Origin: Spisula solida
Lineage: Eukaryota; Mollusca; Bivalvia; Venerida; Mactridae
NCBI GenBank assembly: GCA_947247005.1
Contig: OX365951.1
Location: 33,252,899-33,316,898, forward strand
Direction of reading: 5' to 3'
Length of the DNA: 64,000 nucleotides
This document shows, in pieces, positions 36,831 to 49,274 of the stretch. The position numbers and the translations under genes are program-made. A model generated the notes under the pieces. It made no database searches. It saw only the letters and a list, made by a program, of their open reading frames with translations, and was not told where the DNA came from. Numbering within the stretch: the first letter of the stretch is position 1; each line of letters opens with the position of its first letter.

Positions 36831-37649
36831 ATCATAGAAAAACCTTGTGTAGTCATCAGAGGTTACAATTTCAACTTAATCTTTATTGTATATAAAACGC
36901 GTGTGTGTTAAAAGAATGACTTGTATTATATATTAATACTCTCGCACTATCAGTTTATCATACTGATTGTAACAAATTAATAATGACCAGTGTGTAGAAC
37001 CATGAAATATTTAAACCTCAGACCGTATGTGTACTCATTTAAACCTTTCAACATGTAGTCTTCATGGTCACTAAACTCTCTGCTGTAACTCTCTCTGTAT
37101 ACATACAAGTAAACTTTCATCAACCAATGAAAATGTGTATCAGGGTTCACAGCAGTTTTGTAAAGGTCAAATATCAAAATATTCTGTTGTTATTTATAGT
37201 ATTTATTTGATCTTTGACTTAGCATGACCACTATAAACACACATTAGTAATAAAAGCAAATAAAACATCTGGAATTATAGAACTAGTAGATTTAGATAAG
37301 ATCTGGGGCAGCTAAACTGCAAAACAACAGTAATGTTATTGTTTGTTTATCAGTACCTTGTTGTGACACATGGTTTTCAGACATTCTATATAAGCTATCT
37401 ATTGTTGTGTTTATAATCTAGTTATATTGTCATATATGTTAAAATTATGGGCAAAATGATGCTGTATTGTGTTGTTGTATTCCTGATACAATACATATAT
37501 ACTTTTTCCTTATTAACTTTTGTCAGGATCAAATGAACAGGAAACAGAAGTACTTGGCCTAGCCGACCCTAGGGAAACAACCCATCCGCCATTTACTTCC
37601 CTTTATACCCCAGGTGGGGGTTTAAGAGGAAATCAAATCGCTGTAGGGA

Positions 37650-37800
37650 GCGTAGAAATTTCCTGAGGGTCGTGGGTTCAAACCCCACTGGAACCATCAT
37701 TTTTATTTTTTTAAGTATTTAGGTATTGTTTTGTCTTCGTGGCATGTATTTGTACAGTTATATGGAGGAAAATATTTTTCCCAAAATATTTTGTTTAAAT
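37650..37800 (+). repeat. tRNA-derived SINE-like segment, second copy
   Basis: Same head and tail as the first copy: the B box lies at 37,673-37,685 and the GGAGGAAAATATTT tail at about 37,763-37,776. It is followed by the same core-repeat sequence. The shared flank on the right shows that the two arose by duplication of a larger piece, not by two independent insertions. Confidence 0.55.
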
Positions 37801-38111
37801 TATAGGTCAAATCATAGAAAAACCTTGTGTAGTCACCAGAGGTTACAATTTCAACTTAATCTTTATGAAACTTTGTCACAATGATCATGTCAACAAAATC
37901 TAGGCCAAATTCGATTTCGGGTCATCTGGGGTCAAAAACAAGGTCACATGGTCAAATCATTAAAAAATTTGCAATAGAGGCTGAATTTCCTTAAATTTTA
38001 TTCAGAAAATGTGTAGGGTCACCATAGGGGTGTGCATGCACTAGTACGACAGGTGAGCGACCCAGGGCCCTTTGGGCCCTCTTGTAAACATGATGCCGTC
38101 GTCATTGGATA

Positions 38112-38359
38112 AATACACTCAACCATTTTTCTGATAGGTCACTTTTCAAACACGAAATACCCTTAACCGTGATGGCGAAAATATAATTCTGTTCGCATGA
38201 ATGACCACGCATTCTTTCACACATGATTTTGATTTTTAATGATTCAAGTTTAAGGACACTTGCATAAAACGTTTGTGTGCAAACTATCGTCAATATGGTC
38301 ACAGTTGAACGTATTTGGGGTTTGAAAAGTGACCAATTAGAAACGTGGTTGAGTGTATT
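38112..38359. mobile_element. 248-bp inverted-repeat element (MITE-like)
   Basis: Arms 38,112-38,174 and 38,297-38,359 are inverted copies of about 63 bp, sharing AATACACTCAACCA and GGTCACTTTTCAAAC, with around 15-20 per cent mismatch. The 122-bp loop is unrelated. It starts 17 bp after the pearl-like element ends. A clear target duplication was not found. Confidence 0.65.
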
Positions 38360-39913
38360 GGAGTATCACAATATTTTTATTTTAAAATTAATCATGCAGT
38401 TTAAGTTTTTAATTGAGAAGCAGTTTGCTACCTTGTCGCATTCGTCACACAAAGTACTAAAATACTTACGACAATTAATATCGACATAACTTTAGAACTG
38501 TATGTATGTAGAATGTACTGCTTCTTGCATATCCTGTCATAAACAATAGCTCGCCGGAGATAACTCTGGCCTTATCAATAAACATGCAGAGTGCTTAATC
38601 CGCTAAGCTTTTATGATATTACATAAACTTATCAAATTAATTATTACGTTATAAAATGTCAAACCTGAGACTTTTCGAATTAGGGTTACATTGTAGGATC
38701 TTTTTGTGACATTGAATAATATTGCGCTGCAAAACATTTCTTTTTTGTGCGTGCCATGTTTACAATCGTATGACATTATTGGATTTATTATTTATATGTA
38801 TTTCATAAATACGTTCGCATTTAATAATGCGTTGCTACTAGCTGTAAAATGAAAAAATGATGAGATTTCGCGTTTTTTGTAGAACTAGCAATATTCTTAT
38901 ATTGTGATAGTGTTTTATTCTTTTCTCGCATTTGGATTTTTAAATTGAATTCAAAACTCATTAATAACCCTTTTTTCTGAAGTTGGGTTGGTCCTCCGAA
39001 TTGAATTGACACAATTACGTTTGATAGAAAGCCTTAACGTTATTGCGAAGTTTGCGAAGTATAATCGTAATATATATATATATATATATATGCTTTTTTC
39101 AAGACAGCGAGCGTTTGAAAATGCCAATTTCATGATTAAGTGCATCGACATGTGCAAAACTCGCTGCATTGCATGGCTCTGGTGTGGAAATAAGCAATCT
39201 GATTGAAATATTATTAAGAGTTTATACACGTTTTGCCTGCAATAAATATGGATGATACTAGGTCGATGCAAGTATAAAGATATTGTTATTTGGTAATTTA
39301 TTTTGCTTGGGGTCTGCACGGGTGCCATATTCGAACAATAATTGCGTGTCAGCTGTTATATTATTCATATTGTTTACAAAAATCGAACAAGTATCCCTTT
39401 ATTCAAACATCTAGGTCTCTACAAGTGTTTGAACTCTACGATTAAGATTGAGTTCCAGATAATAGTTCCATAAACATGTTTGATCATGTTATAATAAGAC
39501 TTGCTACATGGGAGAGGCTAAGGTGCATCGTATTTTTTGCCAAGACTATACAACTCACTAGACTCCAATAAATGAAATATTATATCAGACTGAGCTACAG
39601 TACTTACTTACAATGCCCAAGTAGCATGATCAGCTATATGTTAATAAAACATCTTCGACTATTTCGGTCTTTGCCAGAAAGCAACATAACGGTTTTTGTG
39701 AAAGTGTTGTTTTAGGGAAACAAAATTAGTCTTTGGTGAATATCATGCGGTAAAAACCGTTCACATGCATTTAGTGTGTTGAATCAATTGATTGTTTATC
39801 AATATAAATATAGTTTGATAAAGCAATCACTTGGGTATACACTTACGTTGTCAAGCCATAACACATAGACAACATTGGACACGCCTAAAAAAATGCCAAA
39901 TCTATTAATAATG
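38360..39913. other. No gene seen; AT microsatellite
   Basis: Sequence before the tandem duplication. An AT dinucleotide run lies at about 39,070-39,092. Frames up to 125 codons on the minus strand (38,951-39,328) run through that microsatellite and show no domain. This part does not match the sequence left of P2 (49,000-49,903), so it marks the outer flank of the duplication. Confidence 0.5.
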
Positions 39914-42714
39914 GTTTTCACTTGCATAAATATACTCTCTACCGAACACACACATTCAGTAAAATGCGTATGCTAGATGTGCGATATACCCACAGCCAAA
40001 CGTTTTCTACTTTAGCGTACCTGCTGGTTATATGTTTAGGTTGTATAGCAAAACAACAAACTGTAGAAAAAAACACGATTCAATATATCTGTAACAACAA
40101 CATCGCTTGCGTAGTTATCGGGTGTGTGAATGTAAAAATTTATGTTGTCATAATGTCCTCCAATTCGGCCGACCAAGCTATCTTTTAACAATAAATGTAA
40201 TGAAGTATTGAGTAGTCTCAAACTACATCGTTCTTTAAACATTGCAGGAATATTTGGTCAGGCAGATAAAAGCCGATAATGTATCTGCCTATGGTTACGG
40301 TGGATCTAGTTAAGATAAAAAATGTTCGTGGCGTAATGAAATGAAATAGAAATAGAGGATATTTGTGTTTTTTGGTGTTAGATCGAATGTTATTTCACCG
40401 AATGAGCATCTGACGCAATATTTTCACGAGTGGCGTAGCCACGAGTGAAAATTTAAGTCAGACGGTCATGAGGTGAAATAACATTCGATCTTACACCGAA
40501 ATACACAAATATTCTATTTATTTAATGCGTTATTTCAATATTTCTGAACCTACCGGTATTACATTGTAGCTACTAATTGAATTTCATTGCCCCGTATGGT
40601 GCCTCTTAATGTTGACGTGACGTCATTTTCAGAGCGCGCGCTGACGTACGATCAAATAGATCACCATAAAACAGTCGATCTCCGACGTAATTTCCACTCA
40701 TATTGTTCACTTATTTGTAGTTTAAGTAAACATGTTAACTTTGATTATTAAGTGTAGTTCTGATGGATGAAAACGACATTTTCATTTTATATGCATACGC
40801 TATCTAGATATTCTAATACAGCAGCCACTGTAAGCAAGCTAACCGTTAATCATTTGAGTAATAAACTATTCCGAGTTCATGTTTGATTACTACCGATACA
40901 ATACATCATTATTATTTGGCTGCATTGCCTCCAAATTTGTGATTTTGTGAGTTATCCACTGAGAGTTCAGGGCAGACGTCATTATGCTTATACAAAATTG
41001 GGGCGCTACACGGGAATTTCAAAAGTACAACATGTAGTCCGTATGAATGAGTGAAATTATCGCCAGTGAAATTATCGCCAGTGAAATTATCAGAATATAA
41101 TTTACTAATATTCCGCGGTAAACCACTCGTTAGCATTAAATAAAGATTCATCATTTCTTTCATATCATCTGACGAATAAATCTTTTGTTAAAATCTGAAA
41201 CCAAACTTTATGGCATGTATGTACCCCACTGAGTAGTAATTATACAACACAAAATGCCAATTAAATAATTTTAAGTAAATTGTAAAAATTATATTGAATT
41301 TATTTTACACTCCCCGTTTGCAAAGATTTGTACAAACAGGAAAATACATACAACGCTAATGCGGTATCCCATTGCGTTTTCATTTATGGTGCCGGTATTT
41401 CGCTTTTCATTTGATACGAATAATGTAATATAGCAGTGCATAAGAATACAGTTTATTGCAGTCGTTGTGTACGCATGATATATAGCATCTACTAACAACA
41501 ACCAACCACATGCAATGTAGCTTAGACACCCTCACACTGACAAAAGCAATGCGAAACATTCTTGATCCGAGTTATATCACCAATGTTAGGGAAATATTTA
41601 TCGGTCATAAAACAAATTCATTATCATCAGAGAAACTATAAGATACACTGTACTAATATTTTAGTGTCTGCATATATCTCCATTGAAGATTATTAAAAAA
41701 TACGAATTGATAGCAGCACTAAAATATATTTGACATATTCATCCAAAAATGTGTTCCTGACTTTCCTTTATGTGATCACATATGTAGAGGATATTAGTAA
41801 AGGCTGTGAGATGCATCTTTTATATAGCGCTGGCTTAGAATTATTCGACTCATGCATATTGGAATATGGCATCACAAGGGCTAAATGAGCCTATTGTCTG
41901 TGACAATCGGAACTGGTCACTTGTCTACGAGTAGTTTTCAGAAAGTTTTTTCTTGTTTTCTCAAAATTATCGATTTCGTACTTACGATATTCTCACTATA
42001 AGCCAGTGCGTACATTTCTTATCTGACACAACTTGTGACACAAGAGTAAGAAAGGTTAATTACACCTGTCAAAGATTCACGGAACTAAGTGTTCAAAAAG
42101 TAATAATTCATTACCTTAAATCGTACATAGGACATAGTTTGTGTTTTAATTGTACTGAAAACGGTGCTAAACAAGAACACGTTATGTTATCTTATTGTCC
42201 TAAGTCAATCAACTGTCTAATTGCCAATTATATTTATTACACATGTATACTACCCAATGAATTATGATAGTTAATAAATGAATGTTTCTGGAAGAATTTC
42301 TTAATTAAAACACCATATAATAATACTGTTGTTCAAACCACAATAACAAAAATCAAGCCATAAAAGTACAGTTTCGGTCTCATTGCTTTGCGTGTATTTA
42401 CACCTGTGGTGCTAGACAATTAAATAAAGCATAGTTCGGTGCTGTACTACGCAGCAATAATAAATAAAACTGCACAGGGAGAAATGTACCATATAGTTTC
42501 GTTAAGGATTGTGATGACTGAATGAATGTGAGAATGTTAAACAAGCCACGGGATAAAGCTCTTACGAGTAAAATAGAGAACAACAATATTAATTACAACA
42601 TAACAACTGCGCGGGACTATCGCGAAATATAGAGTGATGCCATTTAACAGCATGACATATAGTTTAAAAAATCAACATCAGAAACTTACATGGGGGATCA
42701 CTCGCCTGTTTCTA
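39914..42714. repeat. Duplication block P1
   Basis: Aligns with P2 (49,904-52,420) and P2' (59,582-61,485). Divergence is visible at roughly one base in ten, clearly more than between P2 and P2'. It contains a ~793-bp insertion (40,350-41,142) absent from both others. A 104-codon plus frame (41,953-42,267) is broken in P2 and P2', so I do not call it a gene. Confidence 0.8.
40350..41142. mobile_element. P1-specific insertion with nested palindrome
   Basis: P2 and P2' read straight from GTGGCGTAATAAAATAAAAT to AAGATTCAYCAATTCTTTC. P1 has about 793 bp between these. The left end is a palindrome: arms 40,350-40,399 and 40,472-40,519, with a second inner inverted repeat TTTTCACGAGTGGC around GTA. 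Near the right is a 16-bp unit, GAAATTATCGCCAGTG, about three times (41,053-41,098). No coding sequence was recognised. Confidence 0.65.
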
Positions 42715-43042
42715 AGGTATACATCTATAATCATTCCTATTAACTTATACTAGGCTCATTTTGTAAATATTATTAATTAGTGTGACTATTTAAAAGGTAA
42801 TTGTAAATTATGAATACAATGATGCTCAGGTAGTTGACATTTTCTGACCGAATTCTATAAAAGTACATGTATATAAATATTTTCCTCGCTCTAAATGCAA
42901 ATCGAACTAGAAAGCAAGGCTTGAATAATGCAATTTATTTCGCAATTGATTTTCTGTTCCAGAAATAGCAAAATGGTTAAAAACGGAATAAGAGATGATA
43001 ATAACCAGCAATATTACGACTGTGAGAAACGTGTCATTGAAA

Positions 43043-43478
43043 GCTTATTTGTAAGCGGATTTAGCTTAGTGGTAACGCACTGGGCTGTCAATCCAGAGGT
43101 CGTGGGTTCAATCCCTGGCATCGTAACTTGACATTTCTGAAATATTTATAATATTTCCCGCTATATCTGGCCGTGTGGTCTGCAAAGTATCTGGAAGTAC
43201 CAGGAAGCTGTGTATCGGTGTTATACACCGGGCACTTTAAAGAACCAGGATGTCTATTCGAAATAAGAGCTAGGCGCACATCTGCAGCGCCTGACATGCC
43301 TGTATCTAATGTCTCTCTCTCCCTTCAGGGGCTTTCTCTCAGTATGTCCTTCTGGCCAGATCATGCTGTATCTGCACTGGTAGAGGATGCACCTGCGCCC
43401 TTGTGGCTGCAACATGGGTAAAGTGCCTTTGAACGTGCGTTCGCATGAAAAAGGGCGCTATATAAATCTGGTATATTT
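43043..43478 (+). mobile_element. tRNA-headed SINE in Q1
   Basis: The 5' head (about 43,055-43,127) looks like a tRNA. It has an A box TAGCTTAGTGG, an anticodon arm CTGGG-CTGTCAA-TCCAG with anticodon GTC (Asp), and a B box GGGTTCAATCCC. A ~330-bp tRNA-unrelated body follows, ending GGGCGCTATATAAATCTGG. The 7-mer ATTGAAA flanks it (43,036-43,042 and 43,479-43,485), and Q2 has the empty site (61,818-61,826). The conserved body may relate to the Meta-type domain of bivalve SINEs, but this is not tested. An 82-codon frame inside it is not a gene. Confidence 0.88.
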
Positions 43479-44029
43479 ATTGAAATGAACAAACTGAGTT
43501 TAATTTATCCTGTATCCCGGGAGGAAAGTTTATTTAGAGACGAGAAAATAAAATACATCGTCTCTTTTACACTGCACCCCATTGCGTTTTCATTTTGGTT
43601 GCGGTAATTTGCCTTTCGAATAATATAAATAAAATAATATGAATTTATTATAATTATGATTTATCGCTATCATTGTGCTGATATATACTAATGTTATATC
43701 GTCTAGCGACAACTAACATATCATATAGAGTACCCTCGTCAAACACACGCTGATTAGGGTCCGGCGAACTATTCTCGCTTAGCGTCGTAGGTAACAACAT
43801 GTTAGTGAATGAGTTAATATGAATCAAATTCATTTAACAGTCGTCGGTAATTATTGATACTAATAGAGATTCTCTCGCAATTGGATGACATTTGCCGATC
43901 CGACAGGGAAAACACCAAAACACCTTAATTAACGTTTGTCTCAGTCGAACGCAAACGACAGAGTAGAACAATAGACGAAGTATCTGAAATAGATCTTGGT
44001 CGATACATCTGGTTGACTGGTTTCCGATC

Positions 44030-44340
44030 GAAAGTTAAGTGATATCGATCCAACACCGTTTCATGCATTCCACGTACTCGTATCTTAGGTTGTTATCGAT
44101 TACTTTGCTCGACTTGCTCGAGTTTCACTCGATGGCAAATCGAACACCCCGGGTGTATCTTTTCTTCGAGGATTGTTTAAATTTGAACGCAAGTCGGGCT
44201 ATTACTTCCTTGAACAAATCATTTTAAAAGATATAGAAAAGGTACTTGTTTAAGCTTTAAATAAACACCTCCCATTTTAAAACCCGTTTCGTCTAGCTGT
44301 TACAATAGGTCGATTAAAGGTGTATACTCGTGTACAGTAG
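44030..44340. other. Patch unusually conserved among Q1, Q1' and Q2
   Basis: Against Q2 (62,362-62,680) I count about six differences in 300 bases. The 300 bases to the left show many more, at least one in ten including indels. A 62-codon plus frame (44,039-44,227) stays open in all three blocks. However, all three of its differences from Q2 change amino acids, so coding selection is not supported. Gene conversion or a non-coding element are alternatives. Confidence 0.45.
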
Positions 44341-44963
44341 TGATAAAACTGTTTGGAAAAGAAAATGAAACTTTCCTTGACGAAATATGGTCCTATTTAA
44401 GAATCGTTGTATTCGTATGTGGGAGCAAGAACCATATTTATTTTAACATGTACTGTATAAAGAGATTATGCAATGTCTAATTCCCCAACTAGTCGATAGT
44501 TTAAGAAATATAACAGTGGCCTAATTTTATTTTGAAATGACCCTGATACACACCATCCAAATACCACAACGTCTACTAAAATGGTTGCAGAAATCAAATA
44601 ATAATTAGGTACTGATGAAAGATTTACAATTAGGCAGTGGCTCAATCTGTTGGCATATTTTATATCACTCAACTCTTTATATTATATTAGTGGGACCTTT
44701 CTTTTCGGATCGAGTACTGGCATGAGCATGTAGGCCTATATGAGAAATATTCGCCAGACTTGTTAGTTAGTTATATAATAAGTCTTTCTTTTTCAGGAAC
44801 GCAGCACTGTGATACATGTAACACATATAGTGACATGAATATAGCAAAATGACAAATACATGTAGACATGTGTATGGAAGACACACATGATCTGTACATA
44901 CACCACAACCAATATAATGGAACGTTGTAAGACAGAACAATTATGCGCTTGCATTACATTAGA

Positions 44964-45165
44964 CACTGTAAATCAATTTATATTCGCGAATAATAACTTT
45001 CGCGTTTATCTGATCATCGGCATATTCGCGACTACAAATTTTCGCGATTTTAAGTTTCCCGCAATGTCTATATTAATGTGTTTAGCAATTTCGCGGCGAC
45101 TTAATTCGCGAAATTCTACCACTAGCGATCTCCGCTAAATTAAATCGAGCGAAATAATTTCTTAG
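44964..45165. repeat. TTCGCG-rich MITE-like stretch in Q1
   Basis: TTCGCG occurs six times in about 150 bp, with related CCCGCAA and GAGCGAAAT words, starting after CACTGTAAATC. The surroundings are AT-rich and CpG-poor. Copy III, which is similar on the right (from 32,040), lacks this stretch. It may be a short non-autonomous element; ends are not certain. Confidence 0.5.
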
Positions 45166-45179
45166 TTTACAACACTACT

Positions 45180-46650
45180 ATAGATTATTACAAAGGTTAC
45201 TAGTTATTGGAAAATTACTTAATGCATGTTGTCGAGTTTCTCAGAGGATGTACCTTGTCCAAATGCCAAACACAATCTTCTGCAACTTTATTGCCGCTTC
45301 TTTGGCTGTCGAACACTACAGAATACAGCAATAAATTCAAGCAATGCAATCACTGAAACCCTAAGCTGCATTGCGCTGACACTTCTTAAAGTAATATCAC
45401 CAAATCAATTTCTATTTTATGAGGAACTGATCACCATTTGAAAATATAAATCGGAGAGGCTATGCTTGCTCGAGAGACATGTTCTGTTGCGTTATGATAA
45501 ATTCTGGAGATTATGATTGCACGAAAAAAGCTGTTACAAAACAGTATGGTTGCGAAACATAAGGGCGAAGTGTTAAATAAAGCATGATTTTCTTGTTTCC
45601 CCAAACACAACAACATGCTACGAAGAAAATCTAAGCACCCCTTTGAGAGTGGTTAACCTTCAAAAAGCAAAAACACCACACCCTCTACGAAAGTGTTGTT
45701 TTTGTTTCTAACCATATTGTAAACAAACCAAACAATGAGTGTATAATTATGTTACAAAATGTACTCAAGAAATAACGCTATGCAATGCAAAGGAGATAAT
45801 GCATTCTCGTATAATACAATCACTACGCTGCATTTGTTTCATTTGTTGCTGGTGAATGGAAAACCATGTTTATTATGGCCATGAACCGGACAGGGAGGGA
45901 GACTAACTCCACAAATATGATTCATGCATGACTTTCAGGAATCACATACTCTCATATTCAAGCACGATGAATAGTAATTACGCTCGAAAACATCGGCACA
46001 CGGGCTATGATAGCATTCAGAAAAAGAACGAGTACATGCCCTGTGGAAGGGCAAACTCCGGTATCTGATCAGATCGGTTTATGATATAAAACCATCTCCA
46101 ACAAATTTACAGAAAATTCCAATGTGCACAGTGGTGCTGACGAGAAACCTTAAATCACTGCCTCTCTTCGTGTTCATTTCACAAGGACGCTACACAAGAC
46201 GACATGACCAGGCTCTACGAGAAATTGCTGACATCATGTAAATATATAGAAAGAGGACACGGCCTCTCAACCAAACAAAAAATACCAGTTTTGTAAAGGC
46301 TAAGACAAACCCAGTGGATACCACCGAGAGGCCGATCCTCAATGTATTCCACGGTGCCAATTACTGGGAACTCGGTGAAAACCTTTTCCACACAACTTTC
46401 CGCACGGATATGGTCCTTGAATCACAAATACTCTCCCGAAATATGTGGAGTCTGGCACTGGTGCAATCATTTGATGAATTTCCAAAGGGATGTCATCATG
46501 TGTGGAATACCGGTATGTCGCAACTTTTCCGTGTGTGTTTCCGGCTTCCTATTATCTTCGTGAAGCTATAAAGCCTATCAATGAACTAGGCTCTCTTTTA
46601 AGCTCTATCACGGTCCGCTCTCCTTTCCGCAATTGTTGTAGTCGGTCTCA
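45180..46650. other. Segment shared with copy III
   Basis: Matches 32,040-32,920 in order, including TCAGAGGATGTA, AAAGCAAAAACACCACACCC and GTAAAGGCTAAGACAAACC. Overlapping plus frames of 71, 85 and 73 codons here (45,226-45,441; 46,314-46,571; 46,342-46,563) are broken in copy III. They might reflect a lost gene of the ancestral unit; no domain was recognised. Confidence 0.45.
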
Positions 46651-47045
46651 AATGTCGTCTCGGACCAAACCTTTTCAGTTCCAGTACTTTCTCTTACCTT
46701 GCTGTTAGTTGTGTGTTCATGCAGGCTATTTACTTACTTGTTTATTGTCTCCTGCTATTTTTCCTTTTCCCAAGTGAGTGGGTACTAAACAAATGTTTTC
46801 CAAGGTTTTAAACAATTCTCGTCATTTTACCGATTTTCTTTCCAACTGGTCCCACCAAAACATGTCGACATCTGTGTCAAACTGGCTCCTTTGCATATAA
46901 TTCTTGATTGGCCATTTTACTCGTTCTAGTCTGCTGCTGGCATCGTGCAGTAGTCTGCCAGGTTCCAAATATATCAAATCAATAAAACACTACGTCAATT
47001 GTGCGTTGTTATCAGAAATGACCATATATTGGCACAATGCTTGTA

Positions 47046-48040
47046 CGAGGGTCATTCAATATATTCGTAGACAATCATTCTCATTTGATTATTATAGAGT
47101 TTTAACAATAATTTCTTATAGCATTACAAACAGTAACTTATTACCAACAGTCAATGCAAATTTATCTTCAATAATGCAAACCAGTAGCATGTCATCAGCC
47201 ATTCTATTACCATAGTAACGCGCTACCACCCCCGACCGACGTGACTTGCCTTATTCATTTGTTCAACTAGTTATACATTCCGATTTAGGTTAATGTACAT
47301 TCCAATGTTTCTGTCAGATTATTGCAAAATAATATCATGGGATGTCATGCAATTATGAAGTTATTTGGACGTCGGAGTGTGAATTAAAAACTGCTTTATC
47401 AAGGCGAGTCGCGTTTTTAATAACGTTAAAATTTCTTTACGCATAGAAATTCATACGACTATTGAAAAACACAGCAGACACACAAGAGCTGCTACAGAGA
47501 CCGAAAGGAGAACATACATCATGCAGTGGTCTTGCGTTTAAGTGGCAAAAACAAATATCTGAAGCGCAGCATGGTATTTAAAACGATACAGTGATGTGCA
47601 GATAGGCAAACGTAGTTAACGTTTCACGCGACGTCTGTCGAAATGTGCGAAGTGTTTTCGTGTTAATATACAACCATTATGCCAAGCCTTAATACTTAAC
47701 TTCGACTATATAAGATACTGTGGAAGATATATCAAATCATATACAATTCGAATGTTTATGCTTATTTCTATGTTAATAACATAATTTCATTTCGGGCTAC
47801 CATTTTAGAAACAGCAAAACATCAATAACGTCGCCGACGTCAGATAATAAATTGCGGTGTGTGGTGGTATGGTGATATTAATATTTTAACCATATTTGCT
47901 TTAAAATGCGTTGTTTAACGCAATAATGTCGGCACTTGTGTCAGAAAGACAATAGTTTAACGTGATGTAGTTTGTTTTTCTCTGTGTCGTGGGATGTTAA
48001 AATGATTAACACAGTCTACGAATTTATTGAGTGACCCTCG
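47046..48040. mobile_element. Mariner-type MITE in Q1, 995 bp
   Basis: Ends are CGAGGGTCATTCAATA on the left and, on the minus strand, CGAGGGTCACTCAATA on the right. The inverted match extends about 28 bp, including TTCGTAGAC. TA lies on both sides (47,044-47,045; 48,041-48,042). No mariner transposase motif is visible inside. The CGAGGGT...TCAATA ends resemble mariner termini. Confidence 0.8.
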
Positions 48041-48334
48041 TATTTTTTAATATACCAAGCACAAGTTTTTAAAGTCACAAATATGGCTCTTGTACACAAG
48101 TTATTTTTATCTATATGTATGGCATCAATAAAACGGAAACATACTTTAAATAATGTATCAGGATATGCGAAGAAATATGCGCACATACAACTGTGGCATT
48201 CGTCCTTGAGACTCTTTGATAATCAGATGGCGTGTTAGCATGGCTTTATTTAATCACCATTCCAATCAAGTTAAGATAATCAAGTAAGAAGCTACTGATT
48301 CTGGAGTGAATGGTCCTAAATAACAAACTGTTTG

Positions 48335-48790
48335 ATAGCCTCGTCACACTAGTCACTGAATACCTAACATAGTATGATGATACATAAGTGCCGGCTGTTA
48401 ATTGCTATCGTTTCATTTATTGCAATGTTTATATGTGTCTTGCATGTCCCGTCATTTTTGTTTTTGTTTTACGAGGTGTTAACAACAGGTAGAATTTATA
48501 ATCTGTGTGTTATCGGCTGATCGTGTAATAAAGCAAGTTTAACTCTATATAATATCTGCGTCAAAACATGTCTTAGATTTGGCGTAAACAATTTTCTACT
48601 TATGATGTTTTATATTTTATCTTAAAATTAGATTCATTTTATAAGATAATTGTATCGTTAATATGTTCACATTTATCTAGGCCATTCTATTTCTCAAAAG
48701 TAATATCACGATGCGTTTTCGTGATGCTGTATGTTTTGTTATGGTTTATGTGCGATTTTCAATAAAATATTTTTCTCGTTATTATAATTT
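48335..48790. other. Segment shared with copies I-III
   Basis: Matches 32,930-33,360, for example TAACATAGTATG, ATTTATTGCAATGTTTATATG, and GATCGTGTAATAAA. More distantly it matches 2,500-2,700 and 13,880-14,060. This shows that the Q blocks belong to the same repeat family as copies I and II. Confidence 0.55.
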
Positions 48791-49274
48791 TCTCTTTAGC
48801 AGAAATGTTCAAGAACTTATTTTGAGTAGCAATGCACATGCTAGACTATCTTTAGATTTAGAATGTAAATAGGATTTAGACATACTGGCAGCTGTTTCTA
48901 AAAGTTATTTATCTCTGATAGATTCTATCGATGACTAGTCAAACTGCGGAAAATACAGTAGAACAACATTCCGCAAAAAATTTAAGGACCACTTTTTCAA
49001 ACCTATATTTTTTAATAATTCATTTATTGACATTTTATCTATTTAGAATTTAGTATACTTAAAGTATTGGAAAAATGTAAAACACACTTTTTATTGCGTA
49101 ATTACACGGATCAACTGTGGATTTTGCTTTTGAACTGGTCTCGCTGCCAAACGCTGTGTTCCTGTCTATTCATTGTAACAGTCAGTTTTGTAATGTTACT
49201 CGTTCAATTCATTTTCGTGTTAAGTTTGGGTAATTTTGGACTTTTATAGTGAGTATACGGCATAAACGCACCTG

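Larger units (their letters stand above)
36299..38094 (+). mobile_element. Pearl-like element, large copy with internal duplication
   Basis: The left end is CTCACCTGTCACAAAGTGAC, then GAGCTTTTGTGATCAC and a TCCG microsatellite (36,343-36,381). Core repeats carry CTTTGTCACAATGATCATG and AAATCTAGGTCAAGTT. The right end is CAGGTGAGCGACCCAGGGCC then GGGCCCTCTTGT, like the element at 11,343-11,967. Inside, about 200 bp with a tRNA-like head are present twice (36,695-36,890 and 37,650-37,862). The 760 bp between them is AT-rich and has no gene I can support. Confidence 0.7.

Noticed and set aside
43055..43127. Possible functional tRNA-Asp gene
   Set aside because: The anticodon arm is good, but the T stem and acceptor stem pair poorly, and the segment is the head of a 436-bp SINE with target duplications.
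46314..46571. 85-codon plus frame, also open in Q1' (56,016-56,273)
   Set aside because: Q1 and Q1' are near-identical recent copies, so shared openness is no evidence. The related segment in copy III is broken.
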